A stretch of DNA of 64,000 nucleotides from Humitalea sp050632385 (GCF_050632385.1 NZ_CP192599.1:1860001-1924000), one strand, 5' to 3'; numbered from the stretch's first letter, positions 8,278 to 17,374 are shown. Numbers and translations: made by a program. Notes: generated by a model not told the origin, from the letters alone.

Positions 8278-9864
8278 ATGCCCATCTCGCACCCGTCCTT
8301 CGGCACCCTGGCCGACGACCGCATCATCATCTTCGACACGACCCTGCGCGACGGCGAGCAATCGCCCGGCTTCTCGATGAACCTCGAAGAAAAGCTGCGC
8401 ATGGCGGAGGCGCTGGCCGAACTCGGCATCGACGTGATGGAGGCGGGCTTCCCGATCGCCAGCCCCGGCGATTTCGAAAGCGTCCGCGCCATCGCCCAGA
8501 AATTCAGCAAGGACGGCCCGGTCGTCACCGGCCTGGCCCGCACCTCGGCCGCCGATATTTTGCGCGCCGCGGAAGCCATTGCGCCCGCGGCCCGCAAGCG
8601 CATCCACACCTTCGTCTCAACCTCCCCCCTGCACATGCGCGTAAAACTGCGGATGGAACCGGATGCGGTGCTGGCCATGGTCACCGAAAGCGTGACCCTG
8701 GCCCGCAACCACACGGATGACGTCGAATGGTCGGCCGAAGACGGCAGCCGCACCGAGGATGATTTCATGTGCCGCTGCGTCGAGGCCGCGATCAAGGCCG
8801 GCGCCACCACCATCAACATCCCCGACACCGTCGGCTATGCGCTGCCGGAGGACATGTACCGCATTTTTGCCATGCTGCGCGAACGCGTGCCGGGCGCCGA
8901 TGGCGTGGTCTTCAGCACGCATAACCACAATGACCTGGGCCTGGCCGTCGCGAATACGCTGGCCGCGATCCGGGCCGGCGCGCGCCAGGTGGAATGCACG
9001 ATCAACGGCATCGGCGAACGGGCAGGCAATGCCAGCCTGGAGGAGGTTGCCATGGCCGTCCGCACCCGCGCGGATGCCATCCGCCAGCGGACCGGCATCG
9101 TGACGGAGAATATCCTCAAGACGTCCAAGCTGCTGGCCGCCATCACCAGCTTCGATGTGCAGCCGAACAAGGCCATCGTCGGCCGCAACGCCTTTGCCCA
9201 TGAATCCGGCATCCACCAGGACGGCATGCTGAAGGATGCCGGCACCTATGAGATCATGACCCCGGAATCCGTCGGCTGGGCCAAGACGTCACTGGTGCTG
9301 GGCAAGCATTCGGGCCGGGCGGCGTTCCGCGACAAGCTGAAGACCCTGGGCTACGAGCTGGGCGACAATGCGCTGAACGATGCCTTCCGCCGGTTCAAGG
9401 ATTTGGCCGACCGCAAGAAGACCGTCTTCGACGAGGACGTGACCGCCCTGGTCGATGATGAGGTCGTGCGTGGCCATGACCGGATCCGCCTGACGGGCCT
9501 GTCGGTCTCGACCGGCCTGGGCATGATTCCGACGGCGACGATCGGGCTGGATGTGGACGGTGTGCACAAGACCGGCACGGCGACCGGCGATGGCGCGGTG
9601 GATGCGACCTTCGCCGCCCTGCGCCAGGTCTTCCCGCATGAGGTCGAATTGCAGCTTTATGCCGTGCAGAGCGTCACCGGCGGCACCGACGCCCAGGCGC
9701 GCGTGACCGTGCGCCTGGCCGAGGATGGCAAGCATGTGGACGGGCAGGGGGCGGATACCGACACGATCGTCGCCTCCGCCCGCGCTTACGTCCACGCGCT
9801 GAACAAGCTGATGGCCAAGCGGGAGCGGACGGCGCCGCCGGACCTGGCGCTGCGGGCGGGGTAA
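8278..9864 (+). CDS. leuA: 2-isopropylmalate synthase
   Basis: First committed step of leucine synthesis: 2-oxoisovalerate plus acetyl-CoA to 2-isopropylmalate. The 528-residue protein has the DRE-TIM catalytic barrel with FDTTLRDGEQSPGFSM (residues 16-31) and the metal-binding HNHNDLG. A C-terminal LeuA dimer/allosteric domain (from about residue 390) confers leucine feedback. NAFAHESGIHQDGML is the usual linker motif. The normal length argues for an intact long-form enzyme. A leucine-coded leader and hairpins lie directly upstream, so expression is probably tuned to leucyl-tRNA supply. Confidence 0.96.
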   Translation: MPISHPSFGTLADDRIIIFDTTLRDGEQSPGFSMNLEEKLRMAEALAELGIDVMEAGFPIASPGDFESVRAIAQKFSKDGPVVTGLARTSAADILRAAEAIAPAARKRIHTFVSTSPLHMRVKLRMEPDAVLAMVTESVTLARNHTDDVEWSAEDGSRTEDDFMCRCVEAAIKAGATTINIPDTVGYALPEDMYRIFAMLRERVPGADGVVFSTHNHNDLGLAVANTLAAIRAGARQVECTINGIGERAGNASLEEVAMAVRTRADAIRQRTGIVTENILKTSKLLAAITSFDVQPNKAIVGRNAFAHESGIHQDGMLKDAGTYEIMTPESVGWAKTSLVLGKHSGRAAFRDKLKTLGYELGDNALNDAFRRFKDLADRKKTVFDEDVTALVDDEVVRGHDRIRLTGLSVSTGLGMIPTATIGLDVDGVHKTGTATGDGAVDATFAALRQVFPHEVELQLYAVQSVTGGTDAQARVTVRLAEDGKHVDGQGADTDTIVASARAYVHALNKLMAKRERTAPPDLALRAG

Positions 9865-9874
9865 CCCCCGCCCG
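9853..9874 (+). terminator. Hairpin overlapping the leuA stop codon
   Basis: CGGGCGGGG pairs with CCCCGCCCG around a 4-nt loop that contains the leuA stop codon. It lies between convergent leuA and the lipoprotein gene and may serve both. No T tract is present. Confidence 0.5.
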
Positions 9875-9883
9875 AACGCGCGG

Positions 9884-10126
9884 TTAGCGCCAGGCGGGCC
9901 GGCCGAGGTCGACCGTGCCCGGGCTGGTCAATGCGCCGCCGGCGGCACCGGCGGCGCCGCCGATCAGCGCACCCGTGCCCAGGCTGCCACCGGTGATCGC
10001 GGCGACGCCGGCACCGGCACCCGCGCCCAGCAAGCCGCCCGATACCGCGCGATCGCCCGTCGTCTGGCCGCAACCGGCGAGGGCGAGGGCGGCGATGGCG
10101 GCGAGGCTGAGGATCTTCGTGCGCAT
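9884..10126 (-). CDS. Small glycine-zipper lipoprotein
   Basis: An 80-residue protein with a lipoprotein signal (lipobox LALAGC, Cys17). A Gly/Ala-rich glycine-zipper segment follows (GGLLGAGAGAGVAAITGG), of the kind found in outer-membrane proteins such as the SlyB/OsmB class. The ATG at 10126 has AAGGAG eight bases upstream; an in-frame ATG at 10153 is less likely. It is probably anchored in the envelope. No specific role is known. It is convergent with leuA. Confidence 0.75.
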   Translation of the reverse strand: MRTKILSLAAIAALALAGCGQTTGDRAVSGGLLGAGAGAGVAAITGGSLGTGALIGGAAGAAGGALTSPGTVDLGRPAWR

Positions 10127-10317
10127 GGGATGCTCCTTGATCTTGTTGGACATGCTGCCTTCAACGCAGGCGGCGGGGTCAGGTTGCCTCGGTCCGATCG
10201 GCGGCATGGACGAGATAGCGGCTTGAGCCTGACGGCCCGGGGGGCTAACCACCACGCGCCTTCCGTCGCGGCCCCCCGCCCGACGAACCCTCCTTCACGT
10301 CTGCAAGGATTTTTTGC

Positions 10318-11361
10318 ATGTTCGCACGCCTGTTCGGCTTCCTCTCCGCCGACATGGCCATCGATCTCGGCACCGCGAACACGCTGGTCTACGTGAAGGG
10401 TCGTGGGATCGTGCTCAATGAGCCGAGCGTCGTTGCCATTTCCGATGTGCGCGGCCGCAAGCAGGTGTTGGCTGTGGGGGAGGAAGCCAAGCTCATGCTC
10501 GGCCGTACCCCCGGCAACATCGCCGCCATCCGTCCCTTGCGGGACGGGGTGATCGCCGATTTCGAGGTCGCGGAGGAAATGATCAAGCATTTCATCCGCA
10601 AGGTTCATAACAGGCGTTCCTTTGCCTCGCCGATGATCATCGTCTGCGTGCCGTCGGGCTCCACCGCCGTCGAACGCCGCGCCATCCAGGAATCGGCCGA
10701 AAGCGCCGGCGCCCGGAAGGTGCTGCTGATCGAGGAACCGATGGCCGCCGCGATCGGCGCCGGGCTGCCGGTGACCGAGCCGTCCGGCTCCATGGTCGTC
10801 GATATCGGCGGTGGGACGACCGAGGTCGCGGTGATCAGCCTGGGCGGCATCGTCTATGCCCGCAGCGTGCGGGTCGGCGGCGACAAGCTGGATGAGGCGA
10901 TCATCAGTTACATTCGCCGCCAGTTCAACCTGCTGATCGGCGAAAGCACGGCCGAGCGCATCAAGATGACCATCGGTTCCGCCGCCCCCCCGCCGGAGGG
11001 CGAGGAAGGCCCGATGACCGAGGTCAAGGGTCGCGACCTGATGAACGGCGTCCCGCGGGAAGTGGTGGTCAGCCAGCGCCAGATCGCTGAATCGCTGGCC
11101 GAGCCGATCAACCAGATCATCGAGGCGGTGAAGGTCGCGCTGGAAAACACCCCGCCGGAACTGGCCGCCGATATCGTCGACAAGGGCATCGTCCTGACCG
11201 GCGGCGGCGCGCTGTTGCAGCGCCTGGACCAGGTGCTGCGGGACGCGACCGGACTGCCCGTTTCGGTGGCCGAGGATGCCTTGTCCTGCGTCGCCCTGGG
11301 CACCGGCAGGGCGCTGGAGGAAATCAAGCGGCTTCGCGGCGTGCTGTCCTCGATGTATTGA
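10318..11361 (+). CDS. mreB: Rod-shape-determining actin homologue
   Basis: Cytoplasmic actin-like filament protein that guides cell-wall synthesis along the cell cylinder. The 347-residue protein has the ATPase phosphate-1 motif MAIDLGTANTLVYVKG, the adenosine motif region LLIEEPMAAAIGAGLP, phosphate-2 VDIGGGTTEVAVISLGG and the C-terminal GIVLTGGGALL. Length and motifs are canonical. It heads the shape cluster; mreC starts 27 bp downstream with its own ribosome-binding site (GAGGGGG). Confidence 0.97.
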   Translation: MFARLFGFLSADMAIDLGTANTLVYVKGRGIVLNEPSVVAISDVRGRKQVLAVGEEAKLMLGRTPGNIAAIRPLRDGVIADFEVAEEMIKHFIRKVHNRRSFASPMIIVCVPSGSTAVERRAIQESAESAGARKVLLIEEPMAAAIGAGLPVTEPSGSMVVDIGGGTTEVAVISLGGIVYARSVRVGGDKLDEAIISYIRRQFNLLIGESTAERIKMTIGSAAPPPEGEEGPMTEVKGRDLMNGVPREVVVSQRQIAESLAEPINQIIEAVKVALENTPPELAADIVDKGIVLTGGGALLQRLDQVLRDATGLPVSVAEDALSCVALGTGRALEEIKRLRGVLSSMY

Positions 11362-11388
11362 GGATCGGTGACGTAGAGGGGGCTTTCG

Positions 11389-12252
11389 GTGATCCGACTC
11401 AGCATTCCGCTGCGGCAGGCGCTCGCCCGGCTTTCCCTGCCGGTGCTGATCGCCATTGCCTTCGGCACCATGTTGCTGGGCAAGGCCGATACCCTGCTGG
11501 TCGAACGCGCCCGCATGGCGCTGTCCGATTCGCTCAGCCCGATCTACGCCGCCATGGCCGAACCCATCGGCGCCGCGCGCGGGATGGTGCAGGAGGGGCG
11601 GTCGCTGCTGGCCATGCGGACCGAGAATGCAGCCCTGCGCGAGGAGAATGAGCGCCTGCGCCGCTGGCAGGCCGCGGCCCTGGCGCTGGAGGGGGAGGTG
11701 ACCTTGCTGCGCCGCCAACTCGCCTACACCCCCGAAGGGACGACCAGTTTCCGCACCGCCCGGGTCGTGGCCGATGGCGGCGGCACCTATGCCCGCGCCG
11801 TGCTGCTGGCGACCGGCCCCGATCTGCAGGTCCGCAAGGGCCAGGTGGCATTGGATGAGCGGGGCCTGGCCGGGCGCGTGACCGAGGTCGGCAGCCGTTC
11901 CGCGCGGGTCCTGCTGGTGACCGACATCAACAGCCGCATGCCGGTCACGCTTGAGACCAGCCGGGCGCGCGCCATCATGGCGGGCAGCAACGGCGCCCGG
12001 CCGCGCTTGCAGCATTGGCCGGAGGGCGTGCTGCCGGCCGAGGGGGAGCGGGTCGTCACCTCCTCGGACCAGAACCTGCTGCCGGCGGGGTTGCCGGTGG
12101 GCGAGATCCGCTGGAGCGCCTCGGGTGCTGCGGAGATCGAGCTTTACGCCCGGCTGGACCGCATGGACCTGCTGCGCATCTTCGATGTCGGCTTGGCCGG
12201 CATCCTGCCGCCCGAGGCCGTGGCGCGCCCCGAACCCCGGCGCGGTCGCTAG
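11389..12252 (+). CDS. mreC: Rod-shape-determining protein MreC
   Basis: Inner-membrane bitopic protein linking MreB filaments to periplasmic wall enzymes. The 287-residue protein starts at a GTG. It has one membrane helix near residues 15-35 (SLPVLIAIAFGTMLLGK), a coiled coil (about 65-105, MRTENAALREENERLRRWQ) and the two beta-barrel domains of MreC, including VLLVTDINSRMPVTLETS. It is part of mreBCD-mrdA-rodA. Confidence 0.93.
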   Translation: MIRLSIPLRQALARLSLPVLIAIAFGTMLLGKADTLLVERARMALSDSLSPIYAAMAEPIGAARGMVQEGRSLLAMRTENAALREENERLRRWQAAALALEGEVTLLRRQLAYTPEGTTSFRTARVVADGGGTYARAVLLATGPDLQVRKGQVALDERGLAGRVTEVGSRSARVLLVTDINSRMPVTLETSRARAIMAGSNGARPRLQHWPEGVLPAEGERVVTSSDQNLLPAGLPVGEIRWSASGAAEIELYARLDRMDLLRIFDVGLAGILPPEAVARPEPRRGR

Positions 12253-12312
12253 GCCATGCGGCCGATTCACCGCTTCGGCTGCCAGCCGCCTCACCGGATC
12301 GGGCGCTAGGCC

Positions 12313-12846
12313 ATGGTCGGTCGCCGGGAGCCGGCGCCGGGGTTGTTCCGCCGGTTGGATGGTTGGGCGCGCGCGGCCCTTCCGACCGTGGTCGCGGCCT
12401 TGCTGATGATCCTGGCGGCGGCGCCGGTCGGGCTGCCTTCGGCGGTGCCGGCCATCGCCCTGGCCTGTGTCTTCTTCTGGAGCGTGTTCCGCCCTGCCGC
12501 CATGCCGCCGCCGGCGGTGTTCGGCCTGGGCCTGTTGCAGGACATGCTGACCTTCGCCCCGCTTGGGGTCGGGGTCTTCATCCTGCTAGTGGTGCATGGG
12601 CTGGCGATGCGCTGGCGCCGGCACCTGGCACGGCAGTCCTTCCTTGTGGTCTGGCTGGCCTTCTGCGGGTTCGCCACCGGGGCCGCGGCCTTGGGCTATG
12701 CCCTGACGGCGCTGCTCGGCTGGTCTTTGCCGCCGCCGGTGTCGGGGCTGCATCTGCTGGGGCTTTCGACGGGGCTGTATCCGGCGCTGTCCTTTCTGCT
12801 GACCCGAGCGCATGCGGCGATCCGCGCGGTCGAGGAATTGCCGTGA
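12313..12846 (+). CDS. mreD: Rod-shape-determining protein MreD
   Basis: A 177-residue integral membrane protein with about five hydrophobic helices, including LPTVVAALLMILAAAPVGLP and FLVVWLAFCGFATGAAALGY. The segment FGLGLLQDMLTFAPLGVG is the family signature. It sits between MreC and PBP2 in the expected order. The stop overlaps the GTG start of mrdA by four bases. The 57 bp upstream contain a 12-bp direct repeat of the start region (12247-12258 and 12304-12315), creating a 17-codon mini-ORF in the same frame that ends six bases before the mreD ATG. Confidence 0.9.
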   Translation: MVGRREPAPGLFRRLDGWARAALPTVVAALLMILAAAPVGLPSAVPAIALACVFFWSVFRPAAMPPPAVFGLGLLQDMLTFAPLGVGVFILLVVHGLAMRWRRHLARQSFLVVWLAFCGFATGAAALGYALTALLGWSLPPPVSGLHLLGLSTGLYPALSFLLTRAHAAIRAVEELP

Positions 12847-14858
12847 GTAAAAAGGAAGAGGAACGCCGCCGCGGCGTCTTCACCCGCCGGGCGCTGGCGC
12901 TTGGCGCCGGCCAAGTCGGGTTGCTCGGCTTCCTGGGCACCCGCCTCTATGGCTTGCAGGTGGAGGATGGCGCCCGCTACGCCACGCTGGCGGAGGAAAA
13001 CCGCCTCTCCGCCCGGCTGATCGCCCCGCCGCGCGGCCGTGTGATGGACCGGGAGGGCCGGGTGATCGCCGGCAACCGGCTGAACTGGCGCGCGCTGCTG
13101 GTGGCCGAATACACCACCGACGTCACGGCAACGCTCGAAACCTTCTCCCGCATCGTGCCCTTGACGGACCAGGAGCGCAGCCGGATCGAGCGCGAGGTCC
13201 GCCGCCGGCGGCGCTTCGTGCCCGCCACGGTGCGCGAATTCCTCACCTGGGAGGAAATGGCCCGGATCGAGATCAACGCCCCCGACCTGCCCGGCATCAG
13301 CGTCGATGTCGGCACCACCCGGCTGTATCCGGAGGGCGAGCACCTGGCCCATATGGTCGGCTATGTCGCCCCCCCGGCCGAGGCCGATATCGATGGCGAC
13401 CCGCTGCTGCAATTGCCGGGCATCCGCGTCGGCCGTTCGGGGATCGAGCGCCACCACGACCTGACCCTGCGCGGCCGCGCGGGGGCTGTGCAGTTGGAGG
13501 TCAATGCCGTCGGCCGGGTGATCCGCGAGTTGGACCGCCGCGAAGGCGTGCAGGGGCAGGATGTCCAGCTCAGCGTCGATGCCGAATTGCAGAAGGCGGT
13601 CCGCGGCAAGATCGAGGAAGGCACTAGCGTCGTCGTCATGGATTGCCGCAATGGCGAAGTCGTGGCGATGGCGAGCCAGCCCTCCTTCGACCCCAATGTG
13701 TTCAATTCCGGCGTGTCGGCCGCGCAATGGCGGCAATGGACGGCCAATCGCGCCACGCCGCTGATCAACAAGGCGACCAACGGGCTCTACGCGCCGGGCA
13801 GCACGTTCAAGATGATGGTGGCGCTGGCGGCGTTGGAGGCCCGTGTCTGCACGCCTGGCGAACGGGTGACCTGCCCGGGCTTCTACGACCTGGGCGACAC
13901 GCGCTTTCACTGCCACGCGCGCTACGGCCACGGCGGGATGGATATGCGGTCGGGGCTGAAATACTCCTGCGACGTGTATTTCTACGAGATGGCCAAGCGC
14001 ACTGGCATCGACCGGATCGCCGCCATGGCCAACCGATTCGGCCTGGGTGTGGACCTGGACATCGAATTGCCCGGCACGCGGCGCGGCGTGGTGCCGACGC
14101 GGGGCTGGCGCATGGCCCAGGGCAAGCCATGGAACCTCGGTGATACCGTCGTGCACGGGATCGGGCAGGGGTTCTACCAGCTGACCCCGCTCAGTCTTTG
14201 CACCATGGTCGCGCGGATCGCCTCCGGCCGGGCCTTGCAGCCGCATCTGACGCGTTCGGTCGGTGGCCGCCCGGTGCGCGGTGGGCGGCCCGACGACTGG
14301 CCCAGCCTCGGCATCCCCGACCGCGACATCCGCCTGATGCGGGAGGCGATGTGGTCGGTGATCAACGAGGAGGGCGGCACGGCCCGGCTGTCCCGCCTGC
14401 CGGCCGGCTATGGCCAGATGGCCGGCAAGACCGGCACGACCCAGGTCCGCCGCGTCAGCCGCGAGCAGCGTGAGCGCGGCTTCCGGGTCGAGACGATGCC
14501 GCGCGAATGGCGTCCGCACGCGCTGTTCGTCGGCTACGCGCCGCACGACAATCCGCAATATGCGATCAGCGTGGTGGTCGAACACGGCACCAGCGGTTCC
14601 GGCGCCGCGGCGCCGCTGGCGCGGGATATCCTGGTCGAGACATTCAATCGCCTGCGCGGGCCGAACCCGGCGCCGAGCCCGCGCGTGTCGGAGGTGCGGC
14701 CCCGCGCGGCGCCAGCCCCCGCCGCACCCACGCCCGTGATCGCCGCCCCTGCACCCGCGCCGGCGCCCGCCGCCCCCGCGCCGCCCGCCCCGGTGGCCGA
14801 GGCGCCGGCGCCCCCCCGCGGCATCTGGCCTGCCTCCTGGTTCGGCGGTGGCCGCTGA
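12843..14858 (+). CDS. mrdA: Penicillin-binding protein 2 (transpeptidase)
   Basis: Class B penicillin-binding protein that cross-links peptidoglycan during elongation together with RodA. The 671-residue protein has an N-terminal membrane anchor (about 17-37), the pedestal domain (APPRGRVMDREGRVIAGNR) and the transpeptidase domain. The active-site Ser320 is in PGSTFKMM, the second motif is SCD at 375-377, and KTG at 529-531 is in AGKTGTTQ. The last 60 residues are an Ala/Pro-rich tail of variable function. The start is the GTG overlapping the mreD stop; the open frame extends further upstream, but only inside mreC and mreD. Confidence 0.95.
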   Translation: MSKKEEERRRGVFTRRALALGAGQVGLLGFLGTRLYGLQVEDGARYATLAEENRLSARLIAPPRGRVMDREGRVIAGNRLNWRALLVAEYTTDVTATLETFSRIVPLTDQERSRIEREVRRRRRFVPATVREFLTWEEMARIEINAPDLPGISVDVGTTRLYPEGEHLAHMVGYVAPPAEADIDGDPLLQLPGIRVGRSGIERHHDLTLRGRAGAVQLEVNAVGRVIRELDRREGVQGQDVQLSVDAELQKAVRGKIEEGTSVVVMDCRNGEVVAMASQPSFDPNVFNSGVSAAQWRQWTANRATPLINKATNGLYAPGSTFKMMVALAALEARVCTPGERVTCPGFYDLGDTRFHCHARYGHGGMDMRSGLKYSCDVYFYEMAKRTGIDRIAAMANRFGLGVDLDIELPGTRRGVVPTRGWRMAQGKPWNLGDTVVHGIGQGFYQLTPLSLCTMVARIASGRALQPHLTRSVGGRPVRGGRPDDWPSLGIPDRDIRLMREAMWSVINEEGGTARLSRLPAGYGQMAGKTGTTQVRRVSREQRERGFRVETMPREWRPHALFVGYAPHDNPQYAISVVVEHGTSGSGAAAPLARDILVETFNRLRGPNPAPSPRVSEVRPRAAPAPAAPTPVIAAPAPAPAPAAPAPPAPVAEAPAPPRGIWPASWFGGGR

Positions 14859-16003
14859 TGCGCTTCGAACGCCGCTTGCTGATGCGCGAACGCGGCACCG
14901 GCATCCTGGAAAAGCTGTGGCTGATCCCCTGGTCCTTCGTGCTGCTGCTGTCGGCCGTCGCGGCGGTCGGCTATGTCGCGCTGTATTCTGCCGGGGGCGG
15001 GGCGGCCGAGCCCTATGCCAGCAAGCACATCCTGCGCTTCGGTTTTGGCGTGGTGCTGATGCTGTCGCTGGCGCTGGTCGATATTCGATTGATCGCCCGC
15101 TTCGCCTGGGTCGGCTGGCTGGGCGCGGTCGGCCTGCTGGTGCTGGTCGCGCTGCATGGCAATGTCGGCAAGGGCGCGCAGCGCTGGATCGACATCGGCC
15201 CGATCCAGTTGCAGCCGTCGGAGCTGGCCAAGATCATGCTGGTCGCGGGGCTGGCCTGGTGGTTTCACCGCGCGTCCTATGAACGGGTCGGCAATCCGCT
15301 GTTCCTGATCCCGCCGGCGATCATGGTGCTGATCCCGGTCGGGCTGATCCTGAAGCAGCCGAACCTCGGCACCGGGTTGATCACGGCGATGGTGGGGGGG
15401 GCCGTGTTCTTCGCCGCCGGCGTGCGCTTGTGGAAATTCGCGGTCATCGCCGGGATCGCCGCGGTCGCGGCGCCGATCGCCTATGACCGGCTGCACGACT
15501 ACCAGCGGGCGCGGATCACCACCTTCCTGGACCCGGAAAGCGACCCGCTGGGCGCTGGCTACAACATCATCCAGAGCAAGATCGCCCTTGGCTCCGGCGG
15601 CATGTGGGGCAAGGGCTTCTTGCAGGGCACGCAGGGGCACCTGAACTTCCTGCCGGAAAAGCAGACCGATTTCATCTTCACCATGATCGCCGAGGAATTC
15701 GGTTTCGTCGGTGCCATGTCGGTTCTGGCGCTGTTGTCGCTGGTGGTGGTCTTTGCCTTCATGGTGGCGCTGCGCTGCCGGCACCAGTTCGGACGGTTGT
15801 TGGCGGTGGGGCTGGCGACCAACTACTTCCTCTATGTCTTCGTGAACGTCGCGATGGTCACGGGGGCGATTCCGGTCGGCGGTGTGCCGCTGCCGCTGAT
15901 CAGCCACGGGGGGTCGGCGATGCTGACCGTGATGCTGGGATTCGGGCTGTTGATGTCGGCGCATGTGCACCGCGATGTGGAGTTCGGGGCGACGCGGGAC
16001 TGA
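14858..16003 (+). CDS. rodA: Peptidoglycan glycosyltransferase RodA
   Basis: SEDS-family membrane polymerase of lipid II, partner of PBP2. The 381-residue protein has about ten membrane helices. Its conserved segments include RWIDIGPIQLQPSELAKIML, QPNLGTGL, KGFLQGTQ..LPEKQTDFIF and GVPLPLISHGGSAM. The ATG overlaps the mrdA stop by one base (TGATG), so the pair is translated together. It is the last gene of the shape operon; the tRNA-Lys gene follows 80 bp later. Confidence 0.96.
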   Translation: MRFERRLLMRERGTGILEKLWLIPWSFVLLLSAVAAVGYVALYSAGGGAAEPYASKHILRFGFGVVLMLSLALVDIRLIARFAWVGWLGAVGLLVLVALHGNVGKGAQRWIDIGPIQLQPSELAKIMLVAGLAWWFHRASYERVGNPLFLIPPAIMVLIPVGLILKQPNLGTGLITAMVGGAVFFAAGVRLWKFAVIAGIAAVAAPIAYDRLHDYQRARITTFLDPESDPLGAGYNIIQSKIALGSGGMWGKGFLQGTQGHLNFLPEKQTDFIFTMIAEEFGFVGAMSVLALLSLVVVFAFMVALRCRHQFGRLLAVGLATNYFLYVFVNVAMVTGAIPVGGVPLPLISHGGSAMLTVMLGFGLLMSAHVHRDVEFGATRD

Positions 16004-16083
16004 GCCATGCAACGAGTGGGGCCAAATGTCGGGGCTGGGGGGCTGGACAATGCCGCCGATGCAGGTAGAACGCCCCCTCGGTG

Positions 16084-16161
<78 letters not shown>

Positions 16162-16215
16162 TTTTCAAGGCTTTACGCCTCATTGGGGTCCCCAGATTTG
16201 GCGGACCCCAATCCT

Positions 16216-16235
16216 GCGGACTCTTAGCGGACTCT
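16216..16235 (+). repeat. Paired GCGGACTCT sites near attL
   Basis: Two copies of the 9-mer GCGGACTCT are spaced 11 bp start to start, one helical turn. The same pair with the same spacing lies inside attR (31669-31688). They may be integrase arm-type or excisionase sites. Confidence 0.55.
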
Positions 16236-16359
16236 TCGGGATGGGCGTCCCTGGGCAGAACTCTGCTGGGGCGTTGCGTTGCACCCTTTGGCAACTTGAT
16301 CACTAGCGAGCTCGTACGACTTTGTGTGCCGTATATGGGCGGGCGGCAGAGGGACCCAT

Positions 16360-16521
16360 TCACTCACCGGCAACCCTGAGCCAGCCATGCCGATCAGGTA
16401 GCGTATGATTTCTCCCAAGGTTGCTCAGCTCGGCCCGTGGCCAGACGCGATGTACTGCGTCTCCGCTTTTGCCGACCACTCCGGCGGGCGGCTTAACCTG
16501 ATCACCCGTGCTGAACCTCGA
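16360..16521 (-). pseudogene. Fragment of the 204-residue island protein
   Basis: The frame reads VHRVWPRAELSNLGRN, closely matching LHRIWPRAEVSNLGRH near the C terminus of the protein encoded at 17409-18023. The frame is open from an upstream TAA only, has no start codon, and ends in TGA followed at once by ATGGGT of the repeat. It is a decayed duplicate of the 3' end. Confidence 0.6.
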
Positions 16522-16558
16522 TTAACCCTTTTCTTGAACCCGCCACTAACAAACCCGC

Positions 16559-16606
16559 ACGCCTTTGGCCGCCGTATAGGGCCAGGCGCCAGAGGGACCC
16601 ATTCAC
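16559..16606. repeat. 48-bp interspersed repeat, copy B
   Basis: Identical over 48 bp to 18843-18890. A diverged third copy lies at about 16311-16362. On the minus strand each copy begins TGA ATG GGT CCC and contains an 18-codon frame ending in TAG at the same place (MGPSGAWPYTAAKGVR in two copies). It could be a tiny ORF or a structural element; not resolved. Confidence 0.75.
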
Positions 16607-16940
16607 GCGCCGCCGGCGGCGGCGTCGTCGGCCCGACGATCCAGCGTGACGTTGGCCATGCCGAGCATGCCCCATCAGCTATGGGACGCCACCCCGGTGG
16701 AACTACCCACAACCCGACAGTTTCCCCAGTCGCGACGCCGTGGCCCTCATCGCCCGCGCTCAGCCGCCGCAAGCGCTGGTTGTGGTGACATTCGATCGGT
16801 AGGGAGGCGTCATGCGGGCGCGCCGATCCTGCTCGCCCCACTTTGACCACGCGCCCATATCGCCCCGCCCCGCCATAGCCAGCAAAACAGCGCCATTCAT
16901 GGCCTGAGATACTGGAGAGCCGCCCCCCTCTCCGGGGTAT
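16607..16940 (-). pseudogene. Degenerate copy of the 84-residue island ORF
   Basis: The frame containing GHEWRCFAGYGGAGRYGRVV matches GHEWRGMAGAGAAMRYGRVV of the ORF at 18887-19141. Through RVVKxGRAGSARPH most differences are synonymous, which supports this frame having been coding. The 5' end is lost (in-frame TAG at 16941-16943, no ATG) and the 3' end diverges. Confidence 0.5.
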
Positions 16941-16961
16941 CTAGGGAAAATGTGTATCCCC

Positions 16962-16980
16962 GTCTCACCGTCTCCCCTTG
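16962..16980 (-). repeat. 19-bp sequence shared in inverted orientation with 31503-31521
   Basis: The minus strand reads CAAGGGGAGACGGTGAGAC, identical to the plus strand upstream of the integrase. It contains the GGTGAGAC motif that is repeated there. Possible recombinase or excisionase binding site. Confidence 0.5.
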
Positions 16981-17183
16981 CCCATCAAGCCTAGGAAATC
17001 ATTGAACAAATGGGGCATCGGAGCGTCTCCCCTATGGTTCTCCCCCTCGCATATTTCTCCCCGCAAGGGTGCCCGGGCGGACAACCTGCGGTGGTGAAAC
17101 GCCGAAGGTCCTGAGAGGGACACGGCGTCGCGCGAGACCGCCTTGGGTTCCCTAACTCGGCCGATGCGATGACGAAGCACTGC

Positions 17184-17209
17184 AAGGGGGTAGCGAACGC
17201 TACCCCCTT
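17184..17209. repeat. Perfect 12-bp-arm palindrome
   Basis: AAGGGGGTAGCG and its complement flank only two bases, giving a near-perfect 26-bp palindrome in a gene-free stretch. It could be a protein site or a strong hairpin in RNA. Nothing else indicates its role. Confidence 0.6.
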
Positions 17210-17374
17210 CAGACGGCGCCAGGCACCATGTCGGTGCATGAATAGGTTGCCGGCCACGTGGCGAAGGAAAGCGAGCCACTGCCGGCAGTGCTGGTTGTTT
17301 CGGACACTCGTGCACTTGTCCGCTGCGGCGGGGTGTCCCAGCCCCTAAGCGCCCGCAGCCGCGCAGCTGGTCAA

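Larger units (their letters stand above)
16162..17374. other. Left end of the element: repeats and gene remnants only
   Basis: No intact gene can be supported here. The stretch holds two GCGGACTCT sites, a degenerate fragment of the 204-residue protein gene, a diverged and an intact copy of a 48-bp repeat, and a degenerate copy of the 84-residue ORF. It also holds a 19-bp sequence shared in inverted orientation with the integrase upstream region, and a 12-bp-arm hairpin. Confidence 0.7.

Noticed and set aside
9964..12294. A 776-codon minus-strand open frame
   Set aside because: Antisense to mreB and mreC and of shadow composition. The true minus-strand gene here is only the small lipoprotein at 9884-10126.
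16965..17315. Overlapping minus-strand ORFs of 116 and 88 codons near attL
   Set aside because: Both cross the perfect palindrome at 17184-17209 and have no supporting start signal or similarity. The area is better explained as remnant sequence.
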